A stretch of 64,000 bases of DNA from Nitrospirota bacterium (lineage in GTDB: Bacteria; Nitrospirota; Thermodesulfovibrionia; Thermodesulfovibrionales; UBA6898). Positions within the stretch are counted from its first letter, which is position 1. Each line of letters begins with the position of its first letter. The position numbers and the translations under genes are program-made. Shown here in pieces: positions 1-6,061 of the stretch. The stretch spans positions 1-64,000 of the forward strand of contig JACRHC010000033.1 in assembly GCA_016217675.1 (NCBI GenBank). Reading direction: 5' to 3'. Below the pieces are notes generated by a model, which had not been told where the DNA came from, searched no databases, and worked only from the letters and a program-made list of their open reading frames with translations.

Positions 1-366
1 CTCCTCACTTTCTGTATAGGGACCGAATATGAAAGCAATTTTTGCCCCTGTTGTCTTCAGCATCGCCTTAAGCGCACCTGTCACGCCAAGTGACTTTGCA
101 ATGATGCTCTTCAGTTCAGTAAAGAAAGGGGATTTTTTGTCAGCCTGGAAATATTTGAGATTTGCAACTTTCTTGCTTATAAGGATACCCATATTTTCAA
201 GATTGTCGAGCTCTCTCTTGACACCGGAGGGGTTTTTTCTCAGAAGCGTGGCAATTTCCCTGACGTAGAACCTTTCGTCAGCATTATTAAGAAGCAGCGC
301 CAAGACATCGGCTCTAATGGCTGATGAAAAAAGACTCTTTAGTGTATCTCGTGCCTGCTTGCTCAT
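1..366 (-). CDS. Winged-helix protein with start of a nucleotidyltransferase domain, 3' partial
   Basis: The frame is open from 366 to the window edge, so only about the first 122 residues are present. Residues 1-75 look like an ArsR-type winged helix: a helical start, then FYVREIATLLRKNPSGVKRE and a wing with two lysines. The visible end (AKIAFIFGPYTESEE) resembles the start of a minimal nucleotidyltransferase domain, usually GSxxxGxE; here the glycine-serine is GP, so catalytic competence is uncertain. An in-frame ATG also exists at 390, but it lies inside a good sigma70-like promoter (-35 at 403-408, -10 at 379-384). I therefore prefer ATG 366, which would give a leader of only a few bases. 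Fusions of this type are known as small accessory regulators or antitoxin-like proteins; the function here is not established. Confidence 0.6.
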   Translation of the reverse strand, partial: MSKQARDTLKSLFSSAIRADVLALLLNNADERFYVREIATLLRKNPSGVKRELDNLENMGILISKKVANLKYFQADKKSPFFTELKSIIAKSLGVTGALKAMLKTTGAKIAFIFGPYTESEE

Positions 367-378
367 GTCTTGTGTATA

Positions 379-408
379 TTTATACAACATGAGTATCGCA
401 CTTGTCAA
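379..408 (-). promoter_or_regulatory. Promoter of the partial winged-helix gene
   Basis: On the minus strand TTGACA (403-408) and TATAAA (379-384) are 18 bases apart. The predicted start of transcription falls just before ATG 366, and no Shine-Dalgarno sequence fits in between, which suggests a leaderless or near-leaderless message. Two direct copies of AAATAAACGAT (466-476 and 487-497), 21 bases apart, lie 58-89 bases upstream of the -35 and could be an operator. Confidence 0.55.
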
Positions 409-783
409 CAAAAAAATCACAATTAATAACAGATTATTCAAATGCTGGAACAGACCATTATCTACAAATAAACGATACTTGCAGGTAAATAAACGATTCT
501 GCTGTTTGTGAGAACGACCGATTATTTTCCCTATATGACTATTATCGAACAGACAACAGTTATTGCCAAGACTGCATTCTTTGTTGCCTTGCAGTGATGG
601 AAACACTATGATATATGCATTATCTATATGTTGGGGTCTAAAGTTGGTCGCTACTATTTATGGGATTTTCATCGGAGCAGCAGATGGGTGATATAAATAC
701 AGAAGCTATTTCGGCCGGACAATAATAAGGGCAGGCTGTCAGGTCTTTGATCCTGGCAGGCTGCCCTTATCGGAAAATTGGAG
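391..783. other. Intergenic region without a recognisable gene
   Basis: Short open frames here have no recognisable protein features. The region contains the promoter of the leftward gene at its left end, the paired AAATAAACGAT repeats (466-497) and a strong hairpin at 725-770. Nothing else is apparent. Confidence 0.5.
725..770 (-). terminator. Long hairpin after the dsrE-like gene
   Basis: Arms 725-743 and 752-770 pair over about 19 bases with one or two imperfections around an 8-base loop. It lies 14 bases beyond the stop of the DsrE-like gene. There is no T run on the minus strand, so it may stabilise the mRNA rather than act as a classic intrinsic terminator. Confidence 0.45.
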
Positions 784-1323
784 CTAAATAAAAAGCGATG
801 TATTTGAATTAAAAGAACTGCCCAAGTAGGCCGCAACACCGCCAACCTCAATGCCATCGATCAGATCTTCCCTCTTGATACCCATAACATCCATGGACAT
901 CTGACAGGCAACGATCTTCACGCCGAACTCGATGGACGTATCTACAAGGGTCTGGAGCGAGGCAATATTCTTTTTGCCCATCATGTAGTTGAATAGCTTC
1001 GGCCCGATCCCGGCAAAATTCATCTTGGAGGTCGGGAGATTAGCCGGTCCCTTCGGCCGCATCATGGTGACCATTTTCTCAAGGAAGTTCTTTCCTGCAC
1101 CAGTCATGGTAGGCTTCTTAAGCACATCGAGCCCCCAGAAGGTAACGAAGATGGTCACTTCTTTGCCCATTGCAAGCGCACCGTTCGCTATGATAAAGGC
1201 TGCAAAAGCCTTGTCAAAATCTCCGCTAAAGAGCACCATCGTAAGATTTGACCGGTTGGCCTCAACCTTCTCTAATCGCTCTTCAAGCTCCTTAATCCTC
1301 TCCTGGACAGCATCTGTGGTCAT
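784..1323 (-). CDS. DsrE/DsrF-like (DsrE2-type) sulfur-carrier family protein
   Basis: The 179-residue product starts with a charged coiled coil (about residues 5-25), followed by the DsrE-type fold (TMVLFSGDFDKAFAAFIIA, then KEVTIFVTFWGL). A single conserved-position cysteine lies at residue 140 in VACQMSMDVMG. DsrE2-type proteins take part in cytoplasmic trafficking of sulfane sulfur with TusA and rhodaneses. The adjacent TusA gene, 11 bases upstream in the same operon, supports that role. GGAGG sits 6 bases before the ATG. The exact partner is unknown because no dsr, hdr or rhodanese gene lies in the window. A role in peroxide or general redox signalling cannot be excluded. Confidence 0.85.
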   Translation of the reverse strand: MTTDAVQERIKELEERLEKVEANRSNLTMVLFSGDFDKAFAAFIIANGALAMGKEVTIFVTFWGLDVLKKPTMTGAGKNFLEKMVTMMRPKGPANLPTSKMNFAGIGPKLFNYMMGKKNIASLQTLVDTSIEFGVKIVACQMSMDVMGIKREDLIDGIEVGGVAAYLGSSFNSNTSLFI

Positions 1324-1334
1324 AAAATCCTCCG

Positions 1335-1559
1335 CTACTTCTTTGTTATGGTAACAGTAATGTCCTTGCCGGCCTTTGTGATCCCGCTCATAGGATGACC
1401 GGTCTCCTTGGCCCAGGCGATAATATCAGGCTCAAAGCCGGCATCGTCGCTGGTAGCCTCAAAGGTGTCGCCTGAAGCGCCCTTTTTTACTGCTGCTGCC
1501 AGCTTCATGATCGGCATGGGGCAGCTCAATCCTTTCAGATCCAATGTAGTCTTTGCCAT
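1335..1559 (-). CDS. TusA-family sulfurtransferase
   Basis: This 74-residue protein has the TusA/SirA signature CPMP at residues 13-16 (LSCPMPIMKLA). Cys13 is the expected persulfide carrier. The length and the beta-alpha-beta pattern are typical of the family. TusA-like proteins accept sulfane sulfur and pass it on to partners such as DsrE, for tRNA thiolation, molybdenum cofactor work or dissimilatory sulfur metabolism. GAGGAGG precedes the ATG by 6 bases, and a promoter at 1587-1616 would drive this gene and the following dsrE-like gene. Without other tus genes nearby, a DsrE2-linked carrier function is likelier than classical tRNA thiolation. Confidence 0.88.
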   Translation of the reverse strand: MAKTTLDLKGLSCPMPIMKLAAAVKKGASGDTFEATSDDAGFEPDIIAWAKETGHPMSGITKAGKDITVTITKK

Positions 1560-1586
1560 GTTTTCCTCCTCAAAGGTATGATCTTA

Positions 1587-1616
1587 ATTATAGCCAATTG
1601 TCAAACAGTTTAGCAA
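1587..1616 (-). promoter_or_regulatory. Promoter of the tusA-dsrE operon
   Basis: Minus-strand TTGCTA (1611-1616) and a perfect TATAAT (1587-1592) are separated by 18 bases. The likely transcription start, about 1580, gives a leader of about 20 bases carrying the GAGGAGG ribosome site. Confidence 0.5.
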
Positions 1617-1628
1617 CTAAAACTAATT

Positions 1629-2474
1629 TTACAACAGCAAACCCCGGACAATGCTCAGATTTCTCCTATCATCTTCAGCAGATTTTTTTGGTGTCTCCAG
1701 GATCAGAGGAATATCGAAAAAAAAGGGATGACAAAGAAACTTCTTCAGACCGGCCATGCCTATAGTACCTTCGCCGATATGCTCATGTCTGTCCACACCT
1801 GAACCCATAGGCTTTTTTGAATCATTAAAGTGAATAAGCCTGATATGCTCTTTGGACATATTTTCCCCGACCTCCTTCGCCAGGCCCTCTATCCCGTTTT
1901 CAGCAGCAATGTTATAGCCTGCAGAAAAGGCATGACAGGTATCAAGGCAGAGGCCTGCGATAAGACCGGACGGCACCTTTTCCATGATCCCAGCAATCTC
2001 CGCTATGCGCGAAGTAATGTCGCCCCTCTCGCCGGCGGTATTTTCGAGCAGAAGGCCTGCCTTCCATCTGCCCTGTTCAGCGACCTGCCTGAGCGCCTCC
2101 ACTGCCCGAGTGCGTGCAGATGCAGGCAGATCACCTGCTGCACTCCCTGTGTGCAGCACTACATATTCGGCATCGACCGCGTCTGCAATATCCAATTCTG
2201 CCATGATCATATCAACGGATTTTCTCAGCAGATCGTTCTTGGCAGAAGCAAGGTTGATCAGATACGAGGTATGGATAAAGACCGGACAGATGTCGAACTC
2301 TTTCTTTAAGGTCCTGAACCTCGTGATCTCCTGTGAGTCTCTGCTGCCAATTCCCCATCCGCGCGGGTTATGAGAAAAAAGCTGGACCGTTGAGCAACCG
2401 AGCTCCCTGGCACTTTCAAGGCCTCTGTCAATACCTCCGGCAATAGAGACATGAACGCCGATCCTTCTTTCCAT
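1629..2474 (-). CDS. nfo: Endonuclease IV, AP endonuclease
   Basis: The 281-residue protein cuts DNA 5' of abasic sites in base excision repair. All nine ligands of the three-zinc site of the family are present and in register with the E. coli enzyme: His68, His108, Glu144, Asp178, His181, His215, Asp228, His230 and Glu260. They lie in the motifs HTS, LHTG, LENTAG, LDTCH, HFND and DRHEHIGEG. The length matches the usual 280 residues. The gene begins just after the terminator of the upstream small operon (2490-2523) and runs towards tusA, with its stop 70 bases before the tusA start. I see no strong Shine-Dalgarno sequence at this start. Confidence 0.95.
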   Translation of the reverse strand: MERRIGVHVSIAGGIDRGLESARELGCSTVQLFSHNPRGWGIGSRDSQEITRFRTLKKEFDICPVFIHTSYLINLASAKNDLLRKSVDMIMAELDIADAVDAEYVVLHTGSAAGDLPASARTRAVEALRQVAEQGRWKAGLLLENTAGERGDITSRIAEIAGIMEKVPSGLIAGLCLDTCHAFSAGYNIAAENGIEGLAKEVGENMSKEHIRLIHFNDSKKPMGSGVDRHEHIGEGTIGMAGLKKFLCHPFFFDIPLILETPKKSAEDDRRNLSIVRGLLL

Positions 2475-2489
2475 GATCTATTATCATAA

Positions 2490-2523
2490 CAAAAAAAGCC
2501 CCCTAACTATTCACCAGGGGGCT
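2490..2523 (-). terminator. Intrinsic terminator of the DUF1858 / 41-residue operon
   Basis: The perfect 8-bp arms AGCCCCCT (2497-2504) and AGGGGGCT (2516-2523) enclose an 11-base loop. On the minus strand they are followed directly by a run of seven T. It lies about 30 bases past the stop of the 41-residue gene and just before nfo. Confidence 0.85.
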
Positions 2524-2553
2524 CCTGCAGGTATGCGTTTACAGCCTTATCGC

Positions 2554-2679
2554 TTAATGACCGCCGTGGATCAGCACAGGCAGACAGCGCACGCAGACGA
2601 ACTTCTGCTCTCCCTCATGCAGGCATGACAGAAGCACTCTCTCCTTATCAGTTGCATTGCAGACAAAACATTGAGCCAT
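2554..2679 (-). CDS. 41-residue Cys/His-rich small protein, possible zinc ribbon
   Basis: A short frame starts at ATG 2679, with GGAGGG nine bases upstream and two bases after the stop of the DUF1858 gene. It ends at TAA 2554-2556, just ahead of a strong terminator. The product starts MAQCFVCNAT and has cysteines at 4, 7, 19, 29 and 32 and histidines at 21, 38 and 41. The CxxC (4-7) and CxxC (29-32) pairs would suit a single zinc or iron site. Ribosome site, coupling to the upstream gene and terminator together make translation likely. I do not recognise the family. A redox or metal-linked partner of the DUF1858 protein is an inference from the operon. Confidence 0.7.
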   Translation of the reverse strand: MAQCFVCNATDKERVLLSCLHEGEQKFVCVRCLPVLIHGGH

Positions 2680-2681
2680 GG

Positions 2682-2897
2682 TTATCCCTCCAGTTCGTTA
2701 ATTTCTTTGACAATCTTGTCCGGGTCAAGATTGTGCATCATGGCGCCGAATGAGAGCGACTCCACATTGATGCCTGGGCAGGTGAAGCACCCGCCGCCGA
2801 AATACTTCTGTATGATGTCCTTTGCTCCCGGTACATCCCTGATCACGTCTCCTATAAGAGAATCTTTTGTCACAAGCTTCTTATCCGTTGTTGCCAT
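2682..2897 (-). CDS. DUF1858 redox-disulfide domain protein
   Basis: This 71-residue protein matches the small DUF1858 family, often described as the hybrid-cluster-protein-associated redox disulfide domain. The visible signature is GGGCFTCPG with a CxxC pair at residues 37-40, between two helices (IGDVIRDVPGAKDIIQKYF and DPDKIVKEINELEG). Family members are thought to be thiol-disulfide or metal-binding partners in anaerobes under nitrosative or oxidative stress; the biochemistry is poorly known. The gene shares its promoter design with the haem-copper-like gene at 4802: a Crp-type palindrome 21 bases before the -10. That points to control by the Crp/Fnr protein encoded at 5232-5900. Its downstream partner is the 41-residue Cys-rich gene. 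Confidence 0.85.
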   Translation of the reverse strand: MATTDKKLVTKDSLIGDVIRDVPGAKDIIQKYFGGGCFTCPGINVESLSFGAMMHNLDPDKIVKEINELEG

Positions 2898-2935
2898 TGC
2901 CTTATCCTCCCTGGTGTTATTGGCTTTCTATGCTT

Positions 2936-2978
2936 ATTCTACCCCAGAAGGCGGTCGGATACTATGACCTTCATCATA
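2936..2978 (-). promoter_or_regulatory. Crp/Fnr-type operator and promoter of the DUF1858 operon
   Basis: TATGACCTTCATCATA (2963-2978) is a TATGA-N6-TCATA palindrome with Crp-type spacing. On the minus strand the -10 TAGAAT (2936-2941) follows after exactly 21 bases, placing the operator centre near -41.5 relative to a start at about 2929. That is the usual class II activator geometry. Confidence 0.65.
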
Positions 2979-3102
2979 CGCTACGGCCTGCTACTGATCT
3001 TCCAGCTGATTGAAGAACCTTTTAGAACGTTATTATTTCTGCGTACAATTATTTCACCGGAATAGCTTAACTGCAGACCTTTTGTTTAAAATAACGCCTG
3101 CC

Positions 3103-4632
3103 ATGAGTATTTACCGTGAGGACACAGAACAAAATTCTTCCGACAGAATGATAGGTCAGGTCTGTCGGGATATTGCGATAATTCTTCTTATAGCGGTGTT
3201 TATCTATCTGCCGTTTCTTGGATCGTTGGAGTGGGCTGGGCATGAACCCCTGCGGATCAACATATCAAAAGAGATCATGGGGACAGATAGCTGGATAAAA
3301 ACCACGCTGCACGGACAGCCCTACTTCATTAAGCCGCCCCTGTTCAACTGGCTGGTCGCCTCATGCGGCAAGTTGTTCGGCACGATCAATGAATGGACCT
3401 CGCGTCTTCCCTCCGCAGCAGCAATGATCCTTACTGCCCTCACCGTTTATTTCGTGTCAGGTCAGGCCCTCAGCCGGAATGGACGTTTTGTTGCCGCATT
3501 GGCAACGATAAGCATGACCGGGTTGATCAAAAAAGCCAGAACAGCCGAGATAGACAGCCTGTTCGTCTTCTTTGTCACCATCTCTCTTCTTGTCTGGATA
3601 TATGCATACAGAAGAAAAGTTCGTCCGATGATAACATGGAGCATACCGCTTGCCATCCTCGGCATAGGGTTTCTCACCAAGGGCCCGCATGCGGTCACTT
3701 TCTTTTATTTCACTGTTTTCACCTATCTGCTGCTAAAAAAGGATCTCAAATACTTCTTTTCTTTTGCTCATATCTGCGGCTTCATCCTTATGCTTGCGGT
3801 CGTTGCTGCCTATGTATTGGCTGTCCTGCAGCATATTTCCTGGCAGGAGTATGCAGGTATGTGGATCGATCAGATCACCTCTCGTGCTGAGGGCAGGAAA
3901 TCCCATGCATTCGTAAAACATTTCTTTGATTTCCCCCTGAATGCTGTAATGTCTTTCATGCCCTGGATTCTCCTGATCATACCTGCCTTTCTTTCCAGAA
4001 AATCGAAAGATATATTCCGCCAGTTGTTGAGCAACGACTTGATCTTTTTTTCAATCGTTATGGTGGCAGTCAACTTTCCCCTCTATTGGTTGCTGCCGAA
4101 TGCGTATGTAAGATATTTCCTTCCTGCCGGCCCTTTCATCGCCATTGTCTTGGCAGGCATTGCTGAGCGCTATCTTGCACAACGACAACAGACAGGCACG
4201 TCTTCAGGCTTAACGATTCGCAGGCTGTCTATCACAGTGTCACTGGTTGTCGGCATCTGTCTTCATATTTATACTGCTGCGATAATGTATCGCGAAACGC
4301 AGGATGTCAATACGCCAAAGAAGATCGCAGCAGAGATCGGGCAGGTACTTCCATCGGATGTTAATACCCTGTATGAGATAGGGGCAGCCAGACTGCTGGA
4401 AGATATTACCTGTAATCTGAAGATGAATATTATCCAGGTTGACACATTTCGTGACCTGGAAAAAATCCATGCAGAAGGTAAGGCAGCTTATGTTATGCAT
4501 GACAGGGACATATTCAAGGCTTCAGGGGATGCAGAGAAATGGGAGAAAGTCTATGCCCGAAAGGTCAAGTATGTTCAGAGTGGAGAACTGATCGTCAGCC
4601 GCCTGGTACCGAACCCTAAAGCAGCGCGCTAA
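3103..4632 (+). CDS. ArnT/PMT-like glycosyltransferase of family 39, membrane protein
   Basis: This is an integral membrane glycosyltransferase of about 509 residues that would use a polyprenyl-phosphate sugar on the outer face of the inner membrane. After the first membrane helix (DIAIILLIAVFIYLPFLG) comes the family-39 loop with HEPLRINISKEIM and then GQPYFIKPPLFNWL, equivalent to the ExRY and GEPYFxKPPLxYWL region of ArnT-like enzymes. About ten further hydrophobic segments follow, and a short soluble C-terminus. I chose ATG 3103; an upstream TTG at 3010 would add 31 residues that do not look conserved. No clear ribosome site is seen. Substrate and acceptor are unknown; lipid A, glycan or protein acceptors are all possible. 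Confidence 0.8.
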   Translation: MSIYREDTEQNSSDRMIGQVCRDIAIILLIAVFIYLPFLGSLEWAGHEPLRINISKEIMGTDSWIKTTLHGQPYFIKPPLFNWLVASCGKLFGTINEWTSRLPSAAAMILTALTVYFVSGQALSRNGRFVAALATISMTGLIKKARTAEIDSLFVFFVTISLLVWIYAYRRKVRPMITWSIPLAILGIGFLTKGPHAVTFFYFTVFTYLLLKKDLKYFFSFAHICGFILMLAVVAAYVLAVLQHISWQEYAGMWIDQITSRAEGRKSHAFVKHFFDFPLNAVMSFMPWILLIIPAFLSRKSKDIFRQLLSNDLIFFSIVMVAVNFPLYWLLPNAYVRYFLPAGPFIAIVLAGIAERYLAQRQQTGTSSGLTIRRLSITVSLVVGICLHIYTAAIMYRETQDVNTPKKIAAEIGQVLPSDVNTLYEIGAARLLEDITCNLKMNIIQVDTFRDLEKIHAEGKAAYVMHDRDIFKASGDAEKWEKVYARKVKYVQSGELIVSRLVPNPKAAR

Positions 4633-4720
4633 ATCACGCCTGACTGATGCCCTCGGTATTCCCATCAATGCACAAACAGACGTCCGGGGCCTTTCGAGTG
4701 GGCCAATATGACCATTGACG

Positions 4721-4763
4721 TATGACTTTCATCATAGACACCCTGTTCATTCTGTTTTATGAT
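4721..4763 (+). promoter_or_regulatory. Crp/Fnr-type operator and promoter of the haem-copper-like gene
   Basis: TATGACTTTCATCATA (4721-4736) is followed after exactly 21 bases by the -10 TATGAT (4758-4763). The operator centre is again near -41.5 for a start at about 4770. An imperfect inverted copy of the same core (TATGATGAAAGCATA, from 4758) overlaps the -10, so a second protein contact or a hairpin is possible. Confidence 0.65.
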
Positions 4764-4801
4764 GAAAGCATAAATCATAAACAGCATCCTGAGGAGGAAC
4801 T

Positions 4802-5218
4802 ATGGACAGATTTGTGAAGAACTTTATCATCATGAGCATCGTATACCTGGCAGTTTCGACAATATTGGGTATTGTAATGCTGCACCATCCACAAACGCTA
4901 TCCTTCAAGTTCGTGCACTCTCATCTGAACATGTTGGGCTGGGTTTCCATGATGATCTACGGCGTGGGATATCACATCCTGCCGAAATTCGCCGGCAAGT
5001 TTCTCAAGTCGCCCAAACTCGCTGAACTGCAGTTCTGGATCGCCAATGCAAGCCTGATCGTGATGCTGCTCTTCTACAGCATGAATGTGCTGAGCCCAAC
5101 CTCAAGCTACATCACGATTGCAACGCTTGCAGGCATTGCCCATGCCTTTTCAATAGGGATCTTCTTCTACAATATGCTGGCAACGCTTCTGCCCGCAGCC
5201 CCTCCGCCTCAGAGATAA
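4802..5218 (+). CDS. Small four-helix membrane protein resembling cbb3 oxidase subunit I
   Basis: This 138-residue protein has four hydrophobic helices and resembles part of haem-copper oxidase subunit I (cbb3/NorB type). It carries histidines at 39, 41, 58 and 114 in or next to membrane helices, for example VHSHLNMLGWVSMMIYGVGYH and GIAHAFSIGIFF. Such short proteins are known in anaerobes and may bind haem, but they lack the full 12-helix catalytic core, so this is not an oxidase by itself. GAGGAGG lies directly before the ATG. The upstream promoter carries the Crp/Fnr palindrome and the regulator gene is the convergent neighbour, which fits a role in sensing or handling oxygen or nitric oxide. 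That role is inferred. Confidence 0.7.
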   Translation: MDRFVKNFIIMSIVYLAVSTILGIVMLHHPQTLSFKFVHSHLNMLGWVSMMIYGVGYHILPKFAGKFLKSPKLAELQFWIANASLIVMLLFYSMNVLSPTSSYITIATLAGIAHAFSIGIFFYNMLATLLPAAPPPQR

Positions 5219-5231
5219 CGTATGTAAACAA

Positions 5232-5900
5232 TTATGTCAGGGACCTCAACTTTTCGAGGTCCCTGATAATGATCTTCCCCGCCTTTGAAACGACCAGACC
5301 TGCCTTGGCAAGCTTGCTCATGGTCCTTATGGATGTCTCAACGGTCGTGCCGACCATCTCTGCAATATCCTGCTTGGTCAGTTTCATGTTAATAGCAACG
5401 CCTTCGGAGACCTTCTCGCCGGATTTCTCGGAGAGCTTGATAAGAAGGGACGCGATCCTCGACTCGACCTTTTCAAGGGCAATGCTCTTAAGCGTTTCAT
5501 GGGTATCCTTGATCCTGTCACCAATGTTCATTGCCATGCAGTACATAAGGTTCGGAAGTTTGTCCATGAGGGAAAGCAGGTTTTTCCGCGAAATCTTCAG
5601 CACCTCACAATCTTCCATCGCAACAGCATTGGCCGGATAGGGAAAACCGCGAACTACCGCAATGCCCCCGAACATCTCATAAGGCGAGATGATCTCGAGA
5701 ATAATCTCCTTGCCCTCATTCGAAAGCTTGGTAATCTTGACCTTGCCTGTTTGTACGATATAGAGCCACTCTGAAGGGTCACCCTCAGAGAACACGAACT
5801 CTTTTTTTGCAAAGGTCTCTGATAGAAGATATCGGGAGAGTTCTTTTACCTCTTCTGCACTTAACGTATTAAAAATGGAGACTTTTTTGATATCAAACAT
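5232..5900 (-). CDS. Crp/Fnr-family transcription regulator
   Basis: This 222-residue regulator has a cyclic-nucleotide-type beta barrel (about 5-120), a dimer helix (about 120-150) and a C-terminal winged helix (about 150-218). The recognition helix reads TTVETSIRTMSKL. Glu188 and Arg192 occupy the positions that read the TGA half-site core in Fnr and Crp. There is no N-terminal Fnr-type cysteine cluster (only Cys98 and Cys121), so it should not carry an iron-sulfur sensor like Fnr; a haem or other ligand is possible. GGAGG lies ten bases before the ATG, and a TATAAT is at 5930-5935. The two TATGA-N6-TCATA promoters nearby are the best candidates for its targets. HcpR- or Dnr-like roles are plausible but unproven. 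Confidence 0.88.
   Translation of the reverse strand: MFDIKKVSIFNTLSAEEVKELSRYLLSETFAKKEFVFSEGDPSEWLYIVQTGKVKITKLSNEGKEIILEIISPYEMFGGIAVVRGFPYPANAVAMEDCEVLKISRKNLLSLMDKLPNLMYCMAMNIGDRIKDTHETLKSIALEKVESRIASLLIKLSEKSGEKVSEGVAINMKLTKQDIAEMVGTTVETSIRTMSKLAKAGLVVSKAGKIIIRDLEKLRSLT
5237..5266. terminator. Convergent hairpin at the crp-type gene end
   Basis: A perfect 11-bp stem (TCAGGGACCTC, 5237-5247, and its complement 5256-5266) has an 8-base loop. It overlaps the last codons of the Crp/Fnr gene and follows the 4802-5218 gene by 18 bases. Neither side has a long T run, so it is only a probable termination signal. Confidence 0.4.
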
Positions 5901-5984
5901 GGCACGTTAACCTCCGCACTCTTTTTATAATTATAATTAATAGCCAATCTAATTATTTTTCTTGACAAGTCAGTGATATTCTGG

Positions 5985-6060
5985 TTACATATAATCAGTA
6001 AGCGCCTCGTTACCTCCCCTAAGCTGCTGTCCATATTCCACGGACAGCAGCATTTTTTTT
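5985..6060 (+). ncRNA. Candidate small RNA ending in an orphan intrinsic terminator
   Basis: Arms GCTGCTGTCC (6023-6032) and GGACAGCAGC (6042-6051) form a perfect 10-bp stem with a 9-base loop, followed by ATTTTTTTT on the plus strand. Both flanking genes run on the minus strand, so no plus-strand gene is there to be terminated. Upstream, TTGACA (5962-5967) and TATAAT (5990-5995) are present but 22 bases apart; TTACAT (5985-5990) has correct 17-base spacing but is a weak -10. A short transcript of about 60 bases is possible. Alternatively this is only a barrier to read-through. Confidence 0.35.
6023..6060 (+). terminator. Strong plus-strand intrinsic terminator
   Basis: A perfect 10-bp GC-rich stem and eight consecutive T residues make this one of the clearest intrinsic terminators in the window. 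It directly follows the stop side of the DUF362 gene, which is on the other strand. Confidence 0.8.
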
Positions 6061-6061
6061 A

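Noticed and set aside
1577-1592. TATGATCTTAATTATA upstream of tusA as a third Crp/Fnr site
   Set aside because: The second half is TTATA, and the sequence overlaps the -10 of the tusA promoter, so position and match are wrong for an activator site.
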